Shown here in pieces: positions 45,788 through 55,997 of a DNA stretch of 64,000 nt (the stretch's first letter is position 1; every line of letters starts with the position of its first letter). Made by a program: the position numbers and the translations under genes. This stretch comes from Sporosarcina sp. E16_8. Lineage in GTDB: Bacteria; Bacillota; Bacilli; Bacillales_A; Planococcaceae. Below the pieces are notes generated by a model. It did not search any database, had not been told where the DNA came from, and saw only the letters and a program-made list of their open reading frames with translations. The stretch covers positions 54,903 through 118,902 of the forward strand of contig NZ_JADPRZ010000008.1 in assembly GCF_017347095.1 (NCBI RefSeq), given 5' to 3'.

Positions 45788-47086
45788 TTGGTTTCAGTAA
45801 TAACGGCGTCATTGATATTCATCATTACACTTATTTTTGTTATTTGGCAGCCTAGAAATTTATCAATTGGATGGTCCGCCTGTATTGGGGCAATAATTGC
45901 TTTGTTAGTAGGAGTAGTTACTTTTCAAGACGTTATTGATGTAACTGGGATTGTCTGGAATGCTACACTGGCTTTCATTGCCATTATAATCATTTCATTA
46001 ATATTAGATGAGATTGGATTCTTCGAGTGGTCGGCTCTACATATGGCTAGATTAGCCAAAGGCAGTGGGGTTCGCATGTTTATTTATGTCAGTCTGCTTG
46101 GTGCAGTCGTTGCTGCTTTGTTCGCAAACGATGGGGCTGCCCTTATACTAACGCCAATTGTACTTGCAATGGTACGAAATTTGAATTTTAATGAAAAAAT
46201 GATTTTCCCATTCATCATGGCCAGTGGTTTTATTGCAGACACCACTTCGTTACCATTAGTTGTGAGTAACTTAGTCAATATTGTTTCGGCAGACTTTTTC
46301 GGTATTGGCTTTGTCGAATATGCATCCCGAATGATTGTACCCAATTTATTTGCTTTAGTTGCTAGTATTTTAGTGTTGCTGCTATTCTTCCGTAAAAGTA
46401 TCCCTAAAAATTATAAAGTAGCAGAACTAAAACAACCGAAGGATGCTATCAAAGATATTAAGATGTTTCGACTGGCTTGGGTGATATTAAGCATGTTACT
46501 TATCGGGTATTTCTCAAGTGGATTTACAGGGCTTCCTGTTTCGATTATAGCTGGAATTACGGCGATATTCTTTATGATCATGGCACAAAGAAGTCCTGCT
46601 GTTCACACGAAACAAGTACTGAAAGGCGCACCTTGGGCAATCGTGTTCTTCTCGGTTGGGATGTACGTCGTCGTCTACGGATTGCGTAATGTCGGTCTGA
46701 CTGGTGTATTGGCCGATGTCATTCAAATGGCTGCCAACCAAGGACTATTTGTAGCGACGATTTCGATGGGCTTTATTGCAGCGATCTTATCATCCATTAT
46801 GAATAATATGCCTACCGTCATGATTAACGCGTTAGCCATATCAGAAACGACGACAACGGAGTCGATTCGAGAGGCTTTGATTTATGCGAATATCATCGGA
46901 TCCGATTTAGGTCCAAAAATCACACCAATCGGTTCTTTGGCCACTTTATTGTGGTTGCATGTACTGTCTCAAAAAGGTGTGAAAATCTCTTGGGGTAGCT
47001 ATTTTAAAATCGGTATACTCCTAACGGTACCTACACTCCTGATAACATTAATCGGACTGTATCTGTGGCTGTCGTTCATCCAGTAA
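45788..47086 (+). CDS. arsB: Arsenite efflux permease, ArsB type
   Basis: 432 residues, ten or more membrane helices. [57 protein letters not shown] and [21 protein letters not shown] match ArsB of the ion transporter superfamily. It exports As(III) and Sb(III). The start is TTG 45788 behind GAAGGGG, 15 bp after arsR. Confidence 0.95.
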   Translation: MVSVITASLIFIITLIFVIWQPRNLSIGWSACIGAIIALLVGVVTFQDVIDVTGIVWNATLAFIAIIIISLILDEIGFFEWSALHMARLAKGSGVRMFIYVSLLGAVVAALFANDGAALILTPIVLAMVRNLNFNEKMIFPFIMASGFIADTTSLPLVVSNLVNIVSADFFGIGFVEYASRMIVPNLFALVASILVLLLFFRKSIPKNYKVAELKQPKDAIKDIKMFRLAWVILSMLLIGYFSSGFTGLPVSIIAGITAIFFMIMAQRSPAVHTKQVLKGAPWAIVFFSVGMYVVVYGLRNVGLTGVLADVIQMAANQGLFVATISMGFIAAILSSIMNNMPTVMINALAISETTTTESIREALIYANIIGSDLGPKITPIGSLATLLWLHVLSQKGVKISWGSYFKIGILLTVPTLLITLIGLYLWLSFIQ

Positions 47087-47104
47087 AAAAAGGAGGTTTT
47101 CTTT

Positions 47105-47524
47105 ATGTCGAAAAAAACACTTTACTTCCTATGTACGGGTAATTCATGCCGTAGCCAAATGGCTGAAGGTTGGGGTAAAAAAGTTCTAGGAGAAGAATGG
47201 CAAGTTCTAAGTGCTGGAATTGAAGCCCATGGAGTAAACCAAAATGCTGTGAAAGCCATGAATGAGGTTGGAATCGATATTTCAAATCAAACCTCTGATA
47301 TCATCGATCCACAAATCTTAACTAATGCAGATTTTGTCGTCACTCTTTGTGGGGATGCTGCTGACAAGTGTCCGATGACACCCCCTCATATCAAACGTGA
47401 ACATTGGGGCTTTGATGATCCTGCTAAAGCAGAAGGAACTGATGAAGAAAAACGGGTTTTTTTCCAACGTGTTCGTGATGAAATTGGTATTCGTATTCAG
47501 CATTTTGCTGAAACTGGGAAATAA
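47105..47524 (+). CDS. arsC: Arsenate reductase, thioredoxin-linked
   Basis: 139 residues, low-molecular-weight phosphatase fold. Cys10-x4-Cys15-Arg is the anion loop ([14 protein letters not shown]), and Cys82 and Cys89 ([11 protein letters not shown]) complete the redox relay, exactly as in S. aureus/B. subtilis ArsC. It reduces arsenate to arsenite, which ArsB exports. AAGGAGG precedes the ATG. Last gene of the operon. Confidence 0.96.
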   Translation: MSKKTLYFLCTGNSCRSQMAEGWGKKVLGEEWQVLSAGIEAHGVNQNAVKAMNEVGIDISNQTSDIIDPQILTNADFVVTLCGDAADKCPMTPPHIKREHWGFDDPAKAEGTDEEKRVFFQRVRDEIGIRIQHFAETGK

Positions 47525-47531
47525 CAAACAA

Positions 47532-47566
47532 ATCAAAGTCGAGAGTATCTTTTCTTCGACTTTGAT
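47532..47566 (+). terminator. Terminator of the ars operon
   Basis: ATCAAAGTCGA pairs with TCGACTTTGAT across a 13-nt loop. Confidence 0.75.
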
Positions 47567-47568
47567 CC

Positions 47569-47627
47569 TATATATGTTGAACAAATGATTGACGTATATA
47601 AACTGAGCGAAGGCGCCTTATAAGGGG
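47569..47627 (+). mobile_element. Repeat family A, copy A5 (left half)
   Basis: Begins TATATATGTTGAACAAATGA directly after the ars terminator, then TATATAAACTGAGCGAAGGC and CTTATAAGGGG; the right half is missing. Confidence 0.68.
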
Positions 47628-47722
47628 AAATAGTCAAAGACAGGAATTTCACTATGGTCATGAAGAACAATCATCTCGTTTTTCAATGGTTCATGTGTCC
47701 ACTCAATATCATAAATTACCAA
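47618..47722 (-). pseudogene. Possible coding fragment abutting repeat A5
   Basis: A minus-strand frame with protein-like composition (VIYDIEWTHEPLKNEMIV, then LHDHSEIPVFDYFPL) that ends where the A5 sequence begins. No ribosome-binding site and no recognised family; it may be the stump of a gene cut by the repeat. Confidence 0.22.
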
Positions 47723-47755
47723 AACTCATGGATTGTAATTTAATTCATGAGTTTT
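47721..47755. terminator. Terminator-like hairpin
   Basis: AAAACTCATG pairs with CATGAGTTTT followed by ATTATTTG. Confidence 0.55.
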
Positions 47756-47869
47756 ATTATTTGACCTTCATCTAGCAGTAGTTTAATATTTCTAATATGG
47801 ATAATGTTTATCTGTATTAGTCTCGTTAATGAACGTTCAAAAAATACAAAAGATACAGAGGTGATTTTC

Positions 47870-48349
47870 ATGCAAATGAAAACAGGGGTTGAGCAATCTG
47901 TATACGCCATTCTTTTACTGAATATGTTGCCGGATAAAGCGGTATTGCCTGGAGATGCCATCAGTCAACAATTAGGGACTTCACCGACTTATTTTCAAAA
48001 GTTGTTAAGGAAGTTAGTTAGTGCAGACCTGATTACTTCCGTTGCAGGTGTGAAGGGTGGCTTTAAATTAAAGAAAAAAGCGGAAGAGATTCGGATATAC
48101 GATGTTTATCTTGCAGTAGAAGGCCAACAATCACTTTATTCCCCGAGTGGTATTCTCGATGACATGCTTGAATTGGAAAAAGAAGATAGATGCTGCTTGT
48201 TAACGGATTTAATGGATGAGGCTGAATCAACTTGGAGAACGATATTGAAGCGAGAAACAATTGCATCTTTAGATGAAGAAACAGCTAATCGTTTTCCCAG
48301 AAAAGTAGAAGATTTAAAAGAATGGATAAACGGAAAAATGGTCTTATAA
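47870..48349 (+). CDS. Rrf2-family transcriptional regulator
   Basis: 159 residues from ATG 47870 (GAGGTGATTTTC upstream; the longer in-frame start at 47804 has no site). TGVEQSVYAILLLNML, GTSPTYFQKLLRKLVSADLI and the wing GVKGGFKLKKK identify Rrf2. One Cys pair (RCCLL) sits in the C-terminal helix, where Fe-S Rrf2 proteins have three Cys; a cluster is therefore uncertain. Adjacent flavin oxidoreductases suggest redox control. Confidence 0.88.
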   Translation: MQMKTGVEQSVYAILLLNMLPDKAVLPGDAISQQLGTSPTYFQKLLRKLVSADLITSVAGVKGGFKLKKKAEEIRIYDVYLAVEGQQSLYSPSGILDDMLELEKEDRCCLLTDLMDEAESTWRTILKRETIASLDEETANRFPRKVEDLKEWINGKMVL

Positions 48350-48380
48350 GAGAATACATGTAAGTAGGTGAACAACTATT

Positions 48381-49328
48381 ATGAATGATTTCCAATCTCA
48401 TCAAGGCTTTGCACGAACATTTAAAGAGAATAATTTAACGCTGGGACTAACATTTCCTTTGGAATCGTATGCAGGAAGTTTTCCAACGATGGATTTAGAT
48501 GAGCAAATGATACTGGCGAAAAAGGCGGAAGGTCTAGGATTTGCCTCTTTATTTGTCAGAGATTCTCCCCTTTACGATTCGAATTTTGGTGATGTTGGAG
48601 CTCTATACGATCCGTGGGTGTTGCTTTCTTACGTAGCAGCACATACGGATCGAATTGCTCTTGGTACTTCAAGCATTGTGACGACATTGCGCCACCCACT
48701 TCACGTAGCAAAATCAGCTGCCTCGCTAGATAAAATATCGAATCAGCGGCTGTTATTGGGTGTTGCCACTGGTGATAGGCCCATTGAATTCCCGGTATTT
48801 AAAGTGGATGTTAACGAAAAAGAAGCGTTATTTAAAGAATCTATAGTGGTAATGAAAAAAGTCTGGAAAGAAGTATTCCCGCAAATACAGACAGAGCGAG
48901 TTGACATGCTTCAAGGTGATATCGTTCCCAAACCAATTTTATCTGCTATTCCGATTTTGGGAACGGGGTATTCTGGCCAGACAATTGAGTGGCTAGCGGA
49001 GCATACAGATGGTTGGTTATTTTATTCTCAAGGTGTCAATGAACAGCGCGAACTTGTGAAAAAATGGCGGCAAGCAACTGGCGGATTCAAACCATTTGCT
49101 CAAGCTTTGGCAATTGATTTATCAGAGAATCCAAAAGAAGCACCCAAGCCAATAAAGGGTGGGTTTAGATCGGGTTATCGATTTTTAATTGATTATTTAC
49201 ATGCTTACGAGGATGCCGGAGTTAATCATGTAATGTTTGGGCTGAAGAATGGAACACGCCCTGCAGCAGAAGTGATTCAAGAATTGGGCGAATATGTGCT
49301 TCCTCATTTTCCTGCAAATAAATTATGA
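48381..49328 (+). CDS. LLM-class flavin-dependent oxidoreductase (TIGR03571 type)
   Basis: 315 residues, luciferase-like monooxygenase barrel. GLTFPLESYAGSFPTMDLDEQ, FVRDSPLYD, RIALGTSSIVTTLRHPLHVAKSAASLD and RLLLGVATGDRP are family features. It presumably uses reduced FMN or F420; substrate unknown. It follows the Rrf2 gene by 31 bp and precedes a DUF896 gene and a second LLM gene, forming one apparent operon. Confidence 0.9.
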   Translation: MNDFQSHQGFARTFKENNLTLGLTFPLESYAGSFPTMDLDEQMILAKKAEGLGFASLFVRDSPLYDSNFGDVGALYDPWVLLSYVAAHTDRIALGTSSIVTTLRHPLHVAKSAASLDKISNQRLLLGVATGDRPIEFPVFKVDVNEKEALFKESIVVMKKVWKEVFPQIQTERVDMLQGDIVPKPILSAIPILGTGYSGQTIEWLAEHTDGWLFYSQGVNEQRELVKKWRQATGGFKPFAQALAIDLSENPKEAPKPIKGGFRSGYRFLIDYLHAYEDAGVNHVMFGLKNGTRPAAEVIQELGEYVLPHFPANKL

Positions 49329-49344
49329 AAGAAGTGGAATATAG

Positions 49345-49566
49345 ATGATTAAAGGTCTAGATCGTATTAATGAATTAGCAAAAAAGCAAAGGGAAGAGGG
49401 GTTGACCAATGCCGAAATGGTAGAACAAACCGTCTTGCAACAAGATTACTTACGCGAAATTCGCGGACAGGTTCTTAATACCGTCTCTGGAATAACCGTT
49501 CTGGATCCACTTGGCAATGATGTGACACCTGACAAAGTACAAGAGGAAAGGAAGTTAACTAAATGA
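49345..49566 (+). CDS. DUF896 protein (YnzC-like)
   Basis: 73 residues. INELAKKQREEGLTNAEMVEQ and YLREIRGQVLNTV match DUF896/YnzC, a small helical protein of unknown role (in B. subtilis linked to the SOS-related yneA locus). The stop overlaps the start of the next gene as ATGA, indicating coupling. Confidence 0.93.
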   Translation: MIKGLDRINELAKKQREEGLTNAEMVEQTVLQQDYLREIRGQVLNTVSGITVLDPLGNDVTPDKVQEERKLTK

Positions 49567-50554
49567 GGTTAAGTGTACTGGATCAAGCACCCGTTACGAA
49601 TGGAAATAGTGCGCCGGATGCTTTGGAAAAGGCAGAAGAACTGGCCGTTTTGGCAGATGAATTGGGCTACCATCGCATGTGGATGGCTGAACATCATGGA
49701 ACAAACGTTTTGCAAGCTCGGCTCCTGAGGTGACTGCGGCACATTTAGCTGCCAAAACGAAACAAATTCGTATTGGTACTGGCGGCGTGATGATGATGCA
49801 TTATTCCCCATTAATGCTGGCTGAAGTATTTAAGACACTCAGTGCTTTTTCACCAGGTAGGATTTATTTTGGTGTAGGCCGAGCTCCGGGAGGCGATAAC
49901 GATTCCATCTATGCTTTATCTGAAGGGCGTCCTCCAATGGTGAACAATATGTATGGAAAATTCGAACTAGCACTGCAATTGATCAACGATGAAGTACCAG
50001 GCGATAGCCTTTATAATAAAACGATTGCTACGCCATCTCGAGTTGTTTTGCCTGAGGCTTGGCTATTAGGTTCGAGTGGCAATAGTGCCATTCAAGCAGG
50101 ACGTATGGGCGTTGGTTATTCTTTTGCACAATTTTTTAATGGTCAGATGTCAAAATCGATTTTAGATACGTATAAGAATAATTTTCAAGCTTCAGCGTTT
50201 ATGGAGAAACCGGAAATCAATGTTTCCTATATGGTGACAGCCGCCGAAACTGCAGAAGAAGCTGAGTTTGAGGCAATGCCTCAAGATATTTGGCGTTTAC
50301 AGTTTATGAAAGGCAGGGTCGGGCAAGTTTTGACGCCTGAAGAAGCCCGTGATTATCCACTGACGGAAATGGACCGCATGATGATTAAAGAAAGTCGTAA
50401 AATCCACTTAGTGGGATCTTCGAAAGAAATTGCAGCTCTATTACAAGAAGAGCAAGAACGATATGGATTTGGTGAAGCAATGATTTGTAGCATTCCTCAT
50501 TCGCAAGTGAAACGTTTGAATGTCTATCGCTTATTGGCAAAGGAGATTTTTTAA
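49563..50554 (+). pseudogene. LLM-class flavin oxidoreductase with frameshift
   Basis: The gene starts at ATG 49563 (MRLSVLDQAPVTNG, then ADELGYHRMWMAEHHGTN), and the frame breaks at about 49705. The family sequence FASSAPEVTAAHLAAKTKQ continues in a different frame to 50554. Restoring one T in the TTTT run (49703-49708) would rejoin the frames, so it is a single-base deletion or sequencing error. The complete protein would be about 330 aa, a bacterial luciferase-like monooxygenase of the YceB/YtmO group. If real, the second oxidoreductase of this operon is inactive. Confidence 0.88.
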
Positions 50555-50581
50555 CTGTGAAAGAAGAAAGGAATGTATGAA

Positions 50582-51460
50582 GTGAAGGATTATTTAGTAA
50601 AGGCAACTGCTTATAATAACCAAGTACGTGCTTATGCGGTGAGAACTACAGATAGCGTTGGCGAAGCACAACGTCGCCATAAGACATGGCCAACTGCTTC
50701 CGCTGCACTTGGGCGTTCTATGACAGCCAGCGTGATACTCGGTGCAATGCTCAAAGGTGAGGAGAAAATAACGGTCAAAATAAATGGCGGTGGTCCACTT
50801 GGAACCATTCTAGTAGATGCGAATACCAAAGGGGAAGTCAGGGGCTACGTCACAAATCCTCAAACTCATTTTGATTTAAATGAACAAGGTAAATTAGATG
50901 TGAAAAGAGCAGTTGGAACGGATGGAATGCTAACTGTATCAAAAGATATCGGATTACAGCAGCCCTTTGTTGGGCATGTCCCCCTTGTATCGGGTGAGCT
51001 AGATGAAGACTTTACGTCCTATATTGTTCTTTCAGAGCAAGTAGCTTCCTCAGTAGGAGTGGGTGTTTTGGTAAATCCTGATCATACAATCCAAGCAGCA
51101 GGGGGATTCATCATTCAACTTATGCCTGGTACAGATGAGGAGACAGTCAATGCGATAGAGGAACGTTTGAAAGGAATGACACCTATTTCTTCGATGGTTG
51201 AGCAAGATATGACGCCGGAACAGATACTTGAACACCTACTGGGTACTGGAAATGTGAAATTTCTAGAAAAAATGCCTGTTCATTTCCAGTGTCAATGCTC
51301 CGTGGAGAGAATTTCCAATGCCATCTTCAGTTTAGGAAGTGACGAGATTCAAGAAATGATTCAGACGGACGGGCAAGCTGAAGCACACTGCCATCTTTGT
51401 AATGAACACTATCATTTCTCTAAAGAGGATTTACTATTATTATTGGAAGCTGCGGTTTAA
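50582..51460 (+). CDS. hslO: Hsp33 redox-regulated chaperone
   Basis: 292 residues. [42 protein letters not shown] and [10 protein letters not shown] are Hsp33. The zinc switch is CQCSVERI and [10 protein letters not shown] (CxC then CxxC). Oxidation releases zinc and activates holdase function. GTG 50582 is the best start: AAAGGA is spaced correctly and the sequence matches the usual (M)KDYLVKA; an ATG at 50573 is too near the site. Confidence 0.95.
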   Translation: MKDYLVKATAYNNQVRAYAVRTTDSVGEAQRRHKTWPTASAALGRSMTASVILGAMLKGEEKITVKINGGGPLGTILVDANTKGEVRGYVTNPQTHFDLNEQGKLDVKRAVGTDGMLTVSKDIGLQQPFVGHVPLVSGELDEDFTSYIVLSEQVASSVGVGVLVNPDHTIQAAGGFIIQLMPGTDEETVNAIEERLKGMTPISSMVEQDMTPEQILEHLLGTGNVKFLEKMPVHFQCQCSVERISNAIFSLGSDEIQEMIQTDGQAEAHCHLCNEHYHFSKEDLLLLLEAAV

Positions 51461-51527
51461 AGGGCTTCTTGAAACAAATTGCTAGAGCTACTACATTTCA
51501 CTTTTCCAGATAAGTTGTTGCATACAC

Positions 51528-51568
51528 AAATAAGCCACTCCACTAAAGAGATGGCTTATTTATATTTT
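51528..51568 (+). terminator. Terminator of hslO
   Basis: AAATAAGCCA pairs with TGGCTTATTT followed by ATATTTTC. Confidence 0.82.
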
Positions 51569-51588
51569 CTGTCACATACTACGCTCAA

Positions 51589-52848
51589 TCACCGTGATGG
51601 AAAAAAGTCATATGACTCTAGCCCTATATCATGGACCCACACTTTTGCATGGTCACCATTTGGATCAGCCACCCATAAATCACCTTTTAAAGTTACTAAA
51701 TCACTTTGTCTTGTCCAAGTGATTTTATTTATGGAGGGTAAAAAAATGGGTGTAAAATCCCCTTGGCCTTTTGGAGGCTTCGTTATTTGTAATTGTTTTG
51801 GATCGGTTAGTGATAATAGATACAATACCGGTTTAGGGCGCTTGTTAGCCTCATCGGACCATTCGGTTTCCGGTACTCTGGAAACGATTAATGAAGCATT
51901 ATCTACCCATGAAAAACCCATTTCAGCATAGTTTTTTGGTGTAAGCGTTACTGTTTGATCGGCAGGGAGTTCGGTTACTTTTAGATCCTTATTTTTAAAA
52001 CCAAAGACAATCCTTCCGCCCCCGGCAATATAACCGAGCAAGTTTTTGGTGTAAGCCCATTTCGGCTTGGATTCCTGGTTGAGCTCATCAATCACTTCAA
52101 AGTTTTTGCCGTCTACAGAAATCACACAAAGCATATCGCTGTCCATCGACCATGAAGCAGTAGGGGATACGACAAAAGCTATCCATTGTTTGTTTGGAGA
52201 ATACGTAAACGAACCCACGTCGATTGAGAGGATTTTCACGTCATCTTTTCCTAGCTCTTTTGGTATTACAAATAATTTCTTGGCGTTATTTGTTAAGGTA
52301 TTTCTGTTTTGATAACCCTCAATCGAAATGGTGTAAAGAATTGGATGGGTCCAGCCATCTGGGTGGGGAGTAGCACTTGATGACGCGATAAAACCTTTTC
52401 CATCTGGCTGCCATGCATAATCGTCAACACCTATAGCAATATTATAGAAGTGTTCCAAATCAGCTATATTCAATACACCTACAGCGCTAAAGGCAACAAT
52501 GTTCTCTGTTGGAGACCATTTTGGATTAGAGCCGTCACGAAAAATTCTGCGATGCTTTTTTGTTGCGACATCATAAACCCATAATTCATTTGAAGTGCCT
52601 TTCGTATCGATTATATTGCCAGCCACTTCTTTTTGATAAAGAAGCAGTTTTCCATCGAAAGACCATTGGGGAGGATAATTATACGTCGCTTTTTCTTTCG
52701 TCAATTTCTCTTCTTTGTCATCGACCTTGAGCCATAAATGACCATCTCGAATAAAAGCAATTTTCACATCGGATGTTTTCGTTTGCGCATGGATAAGGGA
52801 CGGAGCAAATAAACATAAGACCATCAGGAGTTGTACGATCTTTTTCAT
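51589..52848 (-). CDS. Secreted TolB-like beta-propeller protein
   Basis: 419 residues with a signal peptide (1-21, VLCLFAPSLIHAQ). Repeated blade motifs follow (IAFIRDGHLWLKVDD, PPQWSFDGKLLLYQK, NPKWSPTENIVAFSA, YAWQPDGKGFIASSS, FTYSPNKQWIAFV), i.e. WD40-like/PD40 repeats as in TolB. In Firmicutes such proteins probably bind peptide or sugar ligands outside the cell; no enzymatic domain is attached. A single gene, divergent from an Rrf2 gene. Confidence 0.87.
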   Translation of the reverse strand: MKKIVQLLMVLCLFAPSLIHAQTKTSDVKIAFIRDGHLWLKVDDKEEKLTKEKATYNYPPQWSFDGKLLLYQKEVAGNIIDTKGTSNELWVYDVATKKHRRIFRDGSNPKWSPTENIVAFSAVGVLNIADLEHFYNIAIGVDDYAWQPDGKGFIASSSATPHPDGWTHPILYTISIEGYQNRNTLTNNAKKLFVIPKELGKDDVKILSIDVGSFTYSPNKQWIAFVVSPTASWSMDSDMLCVISVDGKNFEVIDELNQESKPKWAYTKNLLGYIAGGGRIVFGFKNKDLKVTELPADQTVTLTPKNYAEMGFSWVDNASLIVSRVPETEWSDEANKRPKPVLYLLSLTDPKQLQITKPPKGQGDFTPIFLPSINKITWTRQSDLVTLKGDLWVADPNGDHAKVWVHDIGLESYDFFPSR

Positions 52849-53216
52849 AACTTCACCTCATGTCTTGTATGTTGTCCTGCAAACGTAAACTTAATCATGT
52901 CTAATTTCCACTGTTACTAATGGGCTATTTTCGAAATTTGCCCTTTTAAATTTCGGAATGAATATAGATGGAAGTGAAGTTCATATTACAGATTAAGACT
53001 TGAACCTTTCCGACTTAAGCGTTGGCACTATTATTCCCACCCCCACATCAATACTAGCAACATACGGTGACTATATGTGCGTTATAGTGGAACCGGCCTC
53101 AATCGAATTTACCGGTAACGCGTTTATAAACTCGGGTTCTTTTTGTTTTTGTGTTCAAGCGAACCTACATAGTTAAATCAATGTTTTGCACGATGATGAG
53201 TCCGAGCTCAATATAG
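52849..53216. other. Intergenic, ~370 bp
   Basis: Upstream region of the TolB-like gene and the Rrf2 gene. I see no frame with a ribosome-binding site; apart from the promoter at 53217, nothing recognisable. Confidence 0.4.
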
Positions 53217-53245
53217 TTGACACTCGGAAAAATAAAGGATATCAT
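53217..53245 (+). promoter_or_regulatory. Promoter of the second Rrf2 gene
   Basis: TTGACA (53217-53222) and TATCAT (53240-53245), exactly 17 bp apart, 37 bp before the GTG start. Confidence 0.72.
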
Positions 53246-53282
53246 AGATACTTAAGGTCTGTGATTAAGGTGGTTTAGCGAC

Positions 53283-53684
53283 GTGAAATATTCTAAAGCG
53301 ACGAATTATGCACTTCATACGATAATGTATCTAACATCGATTGCTTCTGAAAAGCGTATTGGTGTCCAACAATTGGCTGAGGCTCAAGGAGTTTCCCCTT
53401 CATACTTATCCAAGATATTAACAAAACTAGTCAAGGCAGGCATGATTGAATCGGTATCAGGAGCGAATGGTGGGTATAAGTTAAGACCGTATTGGGAAAC
53501 TATTTCGTTCTTAGATATTATTCATGCAATCGAAGGATCGACTTCTTTATTTGATGGCTGTCTAAATCACAATCCTGAATGCTTAATTCAAAAGGTTATG
53601 GTTTCAGCAGAAGAAAAGATGGAGCATGAATTAGTAAATCAAAAAATAGGGGATCTTGCAAAGAAAATGACAGTGACTCTTTAA
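53283..53684 (+). CDS. Rrf2-family regulator
   Basis: 133 residues from GTG 53283 behind AAGGTGG. KYSKATNYALHTIMYL, VQQLAEAQGVSPSYLSKILTKLVKAGMI and GANGGYKL are Rrf2. Only two cysteines (GCLNHNPECL) stand where Fe-S members carry three, so it may sense thiols as YwnA or CymR-like proteins do. It precedes an FAD oxidoreductase pseudogene by about 100 bp and probably controls it. Confidence 0.9.
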   Translation: MKYSKATNYALHTIMYLTSIASEKRIGVQQLAEAQGVSPSYLSKILTKLVKAGMIESVSGANGGYKLRPYWETISFLDIIHAIEGSTSLFDGCLNHNPECLIQKVMVSAEEKMEHELVNQKIGDLAKKMTVTL

Positions 53685-53697
53685 ACCGTCATTTTTT
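53664..53697 (+). terminator. Terminator of the Rrf2 gene
   Basis: AAAATGACAGT pairs with AC-C-GTCATTTT (one mismatch), ending in seven T; the stem starts inside the gene. Confidence 0.7.
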
Positions 53698-53780
53698 TAG
53701 CTATATTAGCGACATTGTAGATAGCTTATATCTTTAATATAATCGAATAAGATTTTACTTAAAAAGAAGGGAGGAGGAAA

Positions 53781-54689
53781 ATGACAGTTTTTGATTGTAT
53801 GATTATTGGGGCTGGACCAGCCGGTTTAAGTGCTAGCTTAGTGTTAGGCCGAGCAAGAAGAAAGATAGCTGTCTTGGATGATGGGACGAACAGGAATAGG
53901 GTTACGCAAGAGACACATGGCTTTATCACACGGGATGGCATTAAACCACAGGAATTTAAAGAACTTGGTTTCGATGAACTGAAAAGATATCCTTCCGTAT
54001 CTATTATTAAAACGACGGTTACTGAAATTATCAAAGAACCTACTACTGAGTGGTTTAAGGTCAAGACAAAGGATGGGCATGAATACCTAACAGAGAAAAT
54101 CATTTTAGCTACAGGGGTGCAAGAAATTTTACCAGCCATTCCAGCTGTTAGAACATACTACGGAAAAAGTCTGTTTAGCTGCCCGTATTGTGATGGTTGG
54201 GAACTTCGGGACAAGCCCTTAGTTATCCTCGCTGAAAAAGAAGATCACGCGCTTCATTTGGCTAAACTAGTGTATAACTGGTCAAAAGATTGAGTAGTTG
54301 CAACGAATGGAAATGAAATGTCTACAGTGAAAATCGAACTGTTACAACAACGGGGCATTAAGGTGATGGCAGAACCTATCCTGAAATTACACGGGGAGGA
54401 TGGCTCTTTACAACAGGTTGAGTTTGAGTCTGGGGAGATTATCGCACGAACAGGCGGATTTGTCTTGCCTACCTTTTATCGTCCCAATAAATTTGTTGAA
54501 CAACTAGGGTGCGAGTTTACTGAATTGGGGGCGGCTGTAACGGATGGTTCTGGACGTACAACAGTAAAAAATGTATATATTGCTGGTGAAACGGAGAATA
54601 CAGGACCCTCTTCGTTACTGTATGCTGCAACGGATGGTAGTAAAGCTGCATTTTCTGTGAATATGGATTTAACGATGGAACGTTTCTAA
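53781..54689 (+). pseudogene. Thioredoxin-reductase-like FAD oxidoreductase interrupted by in-frame TGA
   Basis: Two halves in the same frame, split only by a TGA at 54291-54293 between YNWSKD and VVATNGNEM. The N-terminal half has the FAD site MIIGAGPAGLSASLVLGRAR and the active-site CPYC (SLFSCPYCDGW); the C-terminal half has the FAD-closing VYIAGETENTGPSSLLYAATDG. Together they make a normal 302-aa enzyme. AGGGAGGAGG precedes ATG 53781. The stop could come from TTA or TTG by one change. Either a recent nonsense mutation or a sequencing error. Confidence 0.9.
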
Positions 54690-54800
54690 AGCCCAGTGGT
54701 AAGGCAAATCGGTGAAAGACGTTTGTTGTAAAATGCATCAAAATCATTTTACAACCAGTGATACTTCACTACAAAATTAAACAATGAAGGTGGATTTATA

Positions 54801-55496
54801 ATGACAGAAGAACTTGCATTCAATTCCAAACATACGATTGCGTACGAGGCAAACGCTCGAGTCTCGATTCCCACATATGATATGTTATTTACGATGGTTC
54901 AATCCTATTTTCGAGCTCAATTGGGTGAAAAAGAGCCATCATTGCTCGTGGTTGGAGCGGGTGGCGGAAATGAACTAGCCGCATGGGGACCGTCTAACCC
55001 CAAATGGACATTTACCGGGATTGACCCTTCTAAAGAGATGCTTCAGATGGCTATGCATAAATCAATTCAATTAGGCTTAGAAAGTCGTGTCAAACTTATT
55101 GAGGGAACGATTGCTGACCTGTCACCTGCAGATTCTAAATTCGACGCGGCAAGTTGTATCTTAGTTCTTCACTTCATAAAAGATGTACAACAGAAGTTGG
55201 AACTGCTTAGAACCATTAAAGATAAGTTGAAGCCGGGAGCTCCATTCGTGCTCGTTACCGCATACGGAGATCCTGATGATGCCGAACTGCAAGACAGAAT
55301 AAACGTATGGAAAAGCTTTTTCTTTGATGTCGGGTACGATTCGTCTAAATTGGACGAGATGGGCAAAGGGATTATGAATATTTCTTTCATTCCTGAACAA
55401 AAAATCGAAAATTTATTGGCGGAATCTGGTTTTACAAATAGTACTCGATTTTATTCTACTGGACTTTTTGCGGGATGGATCTGCCATGCGGAATGA
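54801..55496 (+). CDS. Class I SAM-dependent methyltransferase
   Basis: 231 residues. Motif I LLVVGAGGGNELAAWG, then FTGIDPSKEMLQMA, motif IV SCILVLHFIKDVQQ and PFVLVTAYGDPDD. Substrate unknown. GAAGGTGG precedes the ATG. It follows the broken oxidoreductase by 110 bp and has no other evident partner. Confidence 0.92.
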   Translation: MTEELAFNSKHTIAYEANARVSIPTYDMLFTMVQSYFRAQLGEKEPSLLVVGAGGGNELAAWGPSNPKWTFTGIDPSKEMLQMAMHKSIQLGLESRVKLIEGTIADLSPADSKFDAASCILVLHFIKDVQQKLELLRTIKDKLKPGAPFVLVTAYGDPDDAELQDRINVWKSFFFDVGYDSSKLDEMGKGIMNISFIPEQKIENLLAESGFTNSTRFYSTGLFAGWICHAE

Positions 55497-55508
55497 TTTT
55501 TTAGATAA

Positions 55509-55796
55509 CAATCAAATGTAACAGACTTAGCAAATGCGAAAACGGAGGCTCAGACGTATATAACTGCGCTAAATGCATTGGAAATTTCGACAGTCTCGAA
55601 GTTCAAGCCAAAAGATGCGGCCAAGCGCGTACATTTTGCATCCTTCTTAAATAAGCCGATTGAACTTATTGAACTAGAATGCCCAGTGCTGTATTTCGAA
55701 TGTACCGCAGGGGAGCTCGGATTTTCACAAAACAATCATGTAAGAACGGTATTTTGCTGTAACGTGGAACTAACCAACCAAATCATGTTTTATTGA
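55509..55796 (+). pseudogene. Orphan coding fragment, ~95 codons, no start signal
   Basis: An open frame with clear protein character (FKPKDAAKRVHFASFLNK, IELIELECPVLYFECTAGEL). It lacks an ATG with ribosome-binding site. It begins just after a TAA following the methyltransferase gene. I do not know the family. It reads like the C-terminal stump of a larger gene lost by deletion. Confidence 0.4.
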
Positions 55797-55997
55797 AATC
55801 GGTTCTATCGGGAAAGTAAGGAACTTTCAATAAGTGAAAATTAATTCGATATGACTTTGTACCTTATATAAACGTAGGAATTCCTCGGCGTTTATGGCAT
55901 TGCATCAATACTTAGATAGGATTGAGTGGAATGTGAAAATCATGGATATATCGAAGATTATCGCTAATCGGGCAATAAATCATAACCTTCCTGAAAT

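Noticed and set aside
52849..53216. Minus-strand coding remnant upstream of the TolB-like gene
   Set aside because: The frame has several stops at about the random rate and no recognisable motif.
54291..54293. TGA read as an amino acid (genetic-code change)
   Set aside because: TGA is used as a normal stop elsewhere in the window (for example arsenal genes such as DUF896 and the 50-aa gene); a nonsense mutation is simpler.
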